Shown here one piece after another: positions 60,267 to 64,000 of a DNA stretch of 64,000 nt. The number at the start of each line of letters is the position of its first letter. Within the stretch, counting starts at the first letter, position 1. Where the stretch lies: contig DAOSDL010000003.1 in NCBI GenBank assembly GCA_035362335.1, positions 62,001 to 126,000 of the forward strand, given 5' to 3'. The position numbers and the translations under genes were made by a program. The stretch comes from JAOSJT01 sp035362335 (GTDB lineage Bacteria; Bacteroidota; Ignavibacteria; SZUA-365). Below the pieces are notes generated by a model. It searched no databases and had not been told where the DNA came from. It worked only from the letters and a program-made list of their open reading frames with translations.

Positions 60267-61382
60267 ATGCGTTGGCGATTGCATCCGCTTTCGCTGCCAC
60301 TGCGCGTGCCACTGCGCACGGCTGGCTGGGAAATCGCCCGGCGCGACGTCGTCATTGTCGAAGCCGTGCACGACAACGGCCAGCGCGGCTTCGGCGAAGC
60401 CGCCCCACTGCCGGCTTTCGGCACTGAAACGCTGTCGCAGTCCGTGGACCGACTGCGGCAATGGACCGCCATCCTCTCTTCATCTGCCATCGATCCGTTC
60501 GAAACCGTACGCACGCTCGACACTCTGCTCCCCGACGTGGACACTGCGCCCGCTGCGCGTTGCGCCGTGGAATGCGCCCTGCTGGATCTTGCCGCACGCA
60601 TGCGCCGCCTTCCGCTGTGGCGCCTTCTTGCAGATGCACAGGTGGACAATGCCGCCGTCGACACGGACGCGCGCGGCATTCCGGTCAACATCATGCTTTC
60701 GGCGGCCACGGCGCCCGCCATGGTCGATGCGGCGCACGCGGCGCTGCGTGAGGGTTTTCGCTGTTTCAAGCTGAAAGTGGGAATGGGATCGGTGGAAGAG
60801 GATGCGCATCGAGTGCGCCTGCTTCGCGACACGCTTGGCGGCGACGCGGTGATACGTCTCGATGCCAATGGCGCCTGGGACGAGATCAACGCCAGTACCG
60901 CGCTCGAACGCTTCGCGGAACTCGACATCGAATACATCGAACAGCCCGTGGCCGCGGACGATCTGGCCGCGCTGCGCCGCCTGCGCGCCTTGCGACTCGT
61001 ACCCGTTGCGGCCGACGAAAGCGTGCAGTGCCCGGAGCAGACCCGCGCCATACTCGCGCTGGGTGCCGCCGACGTGCTCATTCTCAAGCCCATGGCGCTG
61101 GGCGGTATACTGCGCGCCCGTGCGCTGTTCACCGAGGCGCGGGCAGCCGGCGTGGACGCGGTGTGTACGGGCTTTATCGATTCCGCCGTGGGACGCGCCG
61201 CCGTTGCGCAACTCTGCGCGTCGCTCCCCGCCCCGCTGCGCGCGCAGGGACTGGCTACGGGAAGCATGCTGACCAGCGACACCGGCCAGGACGATATCCG
61301 CGAAGGTACGCTATGGCTGCCTCGTGGCGATGGTCTGGGCTTCATTCCCGCGCTGGAGGATTCGTCACATGCATCCGCTTGA
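60267..61382 (+). CDS. menC: o-Succinylbenzoate synthase
   Basis: 371 residues, enolase superfamily. It dehydrates SHCHC to o-succinylbenzoate. Catalytic set: Lys168/Lys170 in CFKLKVGM, metal ligands Asp199 (IRLDANGAW), Glu225 (YIEQPV) and Asp250 (VAADESVQ), and Lys274 (LILKPMALGG). The start is two bases after the menA stop. It overlaps menE by 14 bases. Confidence 0.95.
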   Translation: MRWRLHPLSLPLRVPLRTAGWEIARRDVVIVEAVHDNGQRGFGEAAPLPAFGTETLSQSVDRLRQWTAILSSSAIDPFETVRTLDTLLPDVDTAPAARCAVECALLDLAARMRRLPLWRLLADAQVDNAAVDTDARGIPVNIMLSAATAPAMVDAAHAALREGFRCFKLKVGMGSVEEDAHRVRLLRDTLGGDAVIRLDANGAWDEINASTALERFAELDIEYIEQPVAADDLAALRRLRALRLVPVAADESVQCPEQTRAILALGAADVLILKPMALGGILRARALFTEARAAGVDAVCTGFIDSAVGRAAVAQLCASLPAPLRAQGLATGSMLTSDTGQDDIREGTLWLPRGDGLGFIPALEDSSHASA

Positions 61383-62814
61383 ACGCATGGCGCGTGAGCG
61401 ACCCGCGCATCCCGCGCTGCGGCAGGGTTCGCGCAGCATTTCGCGCAGCGAACTCCACCGCATGGCCTCAGCGCTTGCCGCTGTGCTGCGCGAAGCCTAC
61501 GCGCTCACTCCCGCTACACGGGTTGCCACGCTCTTGCCACGCGATATCGATCACGCCATCGTGTTACACGCACTGTTGCTCGCCGGAGCCACGGTGCTAC
61601 CCCTCAATGCACGCCTGCCCCATGACACGCTGCGCGGACAACTGCTGCGTTGCGATGTGCGACTGTTGATTCACGGCGGCGAGCACTCCGACTTGCTCGC
61701 CGGGCGCACGCTGTCCTGGTCCGCACTGCGCGAGCACATGCACGGTCCCGCGCGTCCATTGCCGACCTTCACCGCACCCGACAACGACGCCACGCTCTCC
61801 ATGCTCTTCACCTCCGGCAGCACGGGCGCGGCGAAGGCCGTTCCGCACACCTGGGGCATGCACCGCGCCAGCGCCGAGGCCTCGCGCCTGAACATGGGCG
61901 GCGATGCGCACGACGCCTGGCTTTGCCCCATTCCGCTCCATCACATCGGAGGGCTGGCCATCCTCGTCCGCTGCCTTCTGTATGGCGCCACCATGGTGCT
62001 GCCCGATACGGAAAGCACCACGGATATGATGGACGAACTGCGAAACGGCATCACTTTGGTCTCGCTGGTACCCACGCAGTTGTACCGCCTGTTGCGCGAC
62101 CATCCGGATTTAGTGTCGACAGAGCTTCCCGCACTGCGCGCGATATTGCTCGGCGGTGCGGCGGCGAGTCCGATGTTGTGGGGGGAAGTGGCGCGGCGCG
62201 GACTTCCTGTGATCGGCAGTTACGGCATGACAGAGACGTGTTCGCAGATTGTGGCGGCGCCACTCGGGCGTGCGCGGGAGTTTCACGGCAGCGCCGGTGT
62301 GCCGCTGCACGGGGTAACCGTACGCATTCATCGCGACGACGGCACTCTCGCCGACCCTGGCGAGGTGGGCGAAATTCACGTCGCTGGCCCCATGGTCATG
62401 TCCGGCTATGTGGACGATGACGAGCGCAACGCGCGCTGCTTCGAGCGGGGTCTGTTCCGCACCGGTGATATCGGTGTGCTGGACGACCGAGGCGCGCTCA
62501 CCGTGCTTTCGCGTCGCGAGGATTTACTGATCAGTGGCGGCGAAAACGTGTATCCACAGGAAGTGGAGCACGTGCTTGTGGAGCATCCCGATGTGCGCGA
62601 TGCCGTGGTGCTGGGAGTGGATGACGAGGAATGGGGGCAACGCATCGCGGCGGTGCTGGAATGCGTGACGCTCGACGAAGCATCATTGCGGCAATGGTGT
62701 CGCGAGCGCCTGCCCGCATACAGCGTCCCCGTGCTCTGGCGCCGAGTCGAAGCGCTCCCGCGCACCGCCTCCGGCAAAATCGACCGCGCCGCCGCAAGGG
62801 CTCTGGTCAGATAA
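61369..62814 (+). CDS. menE: o-Succinylbenzoate-CoA ligase
   Basis: 481 residues, ANL adenylating superfamily. It activates o-succinylbenzoate with ATP and CoA. Motifs: LFTSGSTGAAKAVPHTW (P-loop), CPIPLHHIGGLAILVRCL, GSYGMTETCSQIV, GLFRTGDIGVLDD, RREDLLISGGENVYPQEVE and the catalytic Lys near the end (RTASGKIDRAA). I chose the ATG of MHPLERMA, inside the menC end; a GTG 45 bases upstream is less likely. Last gene of the men cluster. Confidence 0.95.
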   Translation: MHPLERMARERPAHPALRQGSRSISRSELHRMASALAAVLREAYALTPATRVATLLPRDIDHAIVLHALLLAGATVLPLNARLPHDTLRGQLLRCDVRLLIHGGEHSDLLAGRTLSWSALREHMHGPARPLPTFTAPDNDATLSMLFTSGSTGAAKAVPHTWGMHRASAEASRLNMGGDAHDAWLCPIPLHHIGGLAILVRCLLYGATMVLPDTESTTDMMDELRNGITLVSLVPTQLYRLLRDHPDLVSTELPALRAILLGGAAASPMLWGEVARRGLPVIGSYGMTETCSQIVAAPLGRAREFHGSAGVPLHGVTVRIHRDDGTLADPGEVGEIHVAGPMVMSGYVDDDERNARCFERGLFRTGDIGVLDDRGALTVLSRREDLLISGGENVYPQEVEHVLVEHPDVRDAVVLGVDDEEWGQRIAAVLECVTLDEASLRQWCRERLPAYSVPVLWRRVEALPRTASGKIDRAAARALVR

Positions 62815-62913
62815 TAATCATAGCAATGAATCCTATCAAACTATCCAGTATTGGATCAGGACGTCATCTCTCCCTGCGTAAGCGGGGTTCTGTAACAGCC
62901 CATTAAAACTAAC

Positions 62914-63168
62914 TCATTCAACTGCGTTATGAGTGATTGGCGTTCGGCGTACGACGGTCACGTCCCCTCCTCTAACAGATGTGGTGATACATCTATCGTT
63001 AGCAGGCTCTATCACGATGTCGATTCGGCAACCTTGTTCAGCATGCATATCACATAGATAAGCTTCACAATTAGGCGCCCATATCGCAGTTGTATCAGGC
63101 CTACGACATCTGATGCCAATGTTATGAAATGCTTCGACTTCACAGTTCGGGATCATACACCGTGGCAT
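62914..63168 (-). CDS. Small Cys-rich, probable zinc-binding protein beside restriction gene
   Basis: 84 residues from MPRCMIPNCEVEAF; the start has GGAG upstream and is two bases after the endonuclease stop, so the two are surely co-translated. Cys4, Cys9, His15, Cys21, Cys34, Cys39, His42 and Cys47 suggest one or two zinc sites (CEAYLCDMHAEQGC). The C-terminal half is beta-like with no metal residues apart from one Cys. I do not recognise a family. Candidate roles are a controller, a specificity helper or a small HNH-free binding module. AT-rich like its partner and unlike the men genes. Confidence 0.65.
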   Translation of the reverse strand: MPRCMIPNCEVEAFHNIGIRCRRPDTTAIWAPNCEAYLCDMHAEQGCRIDIVIEPANDRCITTSVRGGDVTVVRRTPITHNAVE

Positions 63169-63170
63169 TT

Positions 63171-63917
63171 TTACACTCCAATGGACAGAATGGAAGAATT
63201 TAACTCTACAATCTTTTTCCAATTGATTTGACCATTCTTTTCGCAGAACTCTCTCGAGAATTCAGCCGTCAGCCTGTTTATCAATCTACTATACGAATTT
63301 TCAAAGTCAGTATTTCTTTCCTTCGCCTTGAATCCGATCGGCTCTATTATCTCAATATACAAATCCGGATCGCCTGATATGAACTCCCAAAATCTCTGAC
63401 CACAATACTTGAAATAGTCGCCCTTATCCGGATTCGCATCCTTGCCATAACAACAACCATTAATAGAAACAACCTCTATCTTGGAATTGCTTGTTCTAAT
63501 GGTTTTCTGCGCCTTTTTGAAATCATCGATCATTCTCCGTATTTGGGAGCTGTTCCCCCAGTTTGGCCCCGACTTAATAGTTATTATATACCTTTTTCCA
63601 TCTTTATCAAATTCCAGATCTATACCAGTAATACCCGACTTGTACCCGCCAAAGACCTTTCCATTTATAAAAATGGCTAGACCCTCAAGCCATTCCCCAA
63701 AAATAGTCTCTTCATTCGACGAGATATGCGCGTCCACCACACCCCTGATAATTTGTTCCGCAGTTGCAACATTTTTTGCCTTGAACAAATATGGGTTTTT
63801 TCTCTTGAGCACTGCGTTAAGAACTAATCTGTCAACACTTCGTATCCTCTTTTGATGGAACGTTCCAATGTTTTCCTCAACGTACTGCGAGACATCTTTG
63901 AGTTGCAATGCTGCCAT
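63171..63917 (-). CDS. PmeII-family type II restriction endonuclease
   Basis: 248 residues. FGEWLEGLAIFINGKVFGGY, then GIDLEFDKDGKRYIITIKSG forms a PD-(D/E)xK-like core (Asp ... IxK), followed by PNWGNSSQIRRM, VSINGCCYGKD and KYCGQRFWEFISGDPDLY. I associate this set with PmeII-type restriction enzymes. The recognition site cannot be inferred. Composition is clearly AT-rich, so it was probably acquired horizontally. The start overlaps the end of another frame open to the window edge, the expected place for the methyltransferase. Confidence 0.85.
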   Translation of the reverse strand: MAALQLKDVSQYVEENIGTFHQKRIRSVDRLVLNAVLKRKNPYLFKAKNVATAEQIIRGVVDAHISSNEETIFGEWLEGLAIFINGKVFGGYKSGITGIDLEFDKDGKRYIITIKSGPNWGNSSQIRRMIDDFKKAQKTIRTSNSKIEVVSINGCCYGKDANPDKGDYFKYCGQRFWEFISGDPDLYIEIIEPIGFKAKERNTDFENSYSRLINRLTAEFSREFCEKNGQINWKKIVELNSSILSIGV

Positions 63918-63999
63918 GATTGTTTCCGCGATTCAAGGAAGGTTCGAATAGTAATATTTCATTGAGCTTTAGCTGCTTCTCTACTAAAGCGTAATACTC
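63877..63999 (-). CDS. C-terminal end of an upstream gene, cut by window edge
   Basis: 40 residues are visible (EYYALVEKQLKLNEILLF and on), open at the window edge and ending 38 bases inside the endonuclease gene. The other two minus frames are closed by stops within ~50 bases of the edge. Too short to assign; a cognate DNA methyltransferase is the natural guess from position only. Confidence 0.4.
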   Translation of the reverse strand, partial: EYYALVEKQLKLNEILLFEPSLNRGNNHGSIATQRCLAVR

Positions 64000-64000
64000 A

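Noticed and set aside
62815..62913. Terminator between menE and the restriction locus
   Set aside because: No stable hairpin with a T-tract could be found in this gap.

Overview
The window reads as a chromosomal segment of a GC-rich member of the Bacteroidota/Chlorobiota (FCB) group. The evidence is five secreted proteins that end in a type IX secretion (T9SS) C-terminal sorting domain, often with the YPNPF signature; a UvrA of the Bacteroidota type; loose-lipobox lipoproteins; and a menaquinone pathway. The style of the secreted proteins (LPVELTSFSA linker, collagen-like fibre protein, Ycf48-like propellers) resembles Ignavibacteria/Kapabacteria-type genomes, but the class cannot be fixed from sequence alone. 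No rRNA, tRNA, CRISPR array or insertion sequence was recognised.

Layout. 1-10.4 kb is a surface/secretome region: a T9SS cargo cut by the window edge, an AraC-type membrane regulator, a VIT/VWA T9SS protein, a glycine-rich T9SS protein, a small lipoprotein, and a two-gene unit encoding a collagen-like fibre protein and a small T9SS-sorted partner. 10.4-21 kb holds an ABC-F ATPase, two VOC proteins, a large AAA ATPase, uvrA and two membrane exporters. 21-25.1 kb is the translation operon rplM-rpsI-rpsB-tsf-pyrH-frr on the minus strand, with hairpins between cistrons. 25.5-26.4 kb is a DUF134 regulator plus a His-rich NifX-like protein. 26.5-34.2 kb has two large sensor kinases flanking dapF. 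34.2-40.6 kb carries a GH13 lipoprotein, an iodotyrosine-deiodinase-like flavoprotein, phosphofructokinase, an antiporter-EIIA fusion and a tandem Usp. 40.9-43.3 kb is an outer-membrane barrel protein with two paralogous four-helix membrane proteins. 43.6-50 kb contains an AlkD-like protein, then a GbsR-controlled Lol/Mac-type ABC operon divergent from a LiaF-like protein, with a 16-bp palindrome between them.

51.2-62.8 kb is a large Ycf48-like T9SS protein overlapping menF, then menD-menH (fused), menB, menA, menC and menE. Together these carry chorismate to demethylmenaquinone except for the DHNA-CoA thioesterase; the final methyltransferase and the prenyl-diphosphate supply are also absent here. 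62.8-64.0 kb is a visibly AT-rich island with a PmeII-type restriction endonuclease, a tightly coupled 84-residue Cys-rich protein and the tail of another gene, most likely part of a restriction-modification locus continuing outside the window.

Intergenic DNA holds several dispersed repeat families: three copies of a roughly 230-bp element (32.2, 50.0 and 55.6 kb), a 27-bp minisatellite (15.8 and 44.3 kb) and a 24-bp repeat with a 28-nt palindrome at 20.95 kb. Nothing in the window is clearly a wholly undescribed system. The strongest candidates for follow-up are the Cys-rich partner of the restriction enzyme, the AAA ATPase with a duplicated N-terminal module, the paired four-helix membrane proteins with a barrel protein, and the repeat families.
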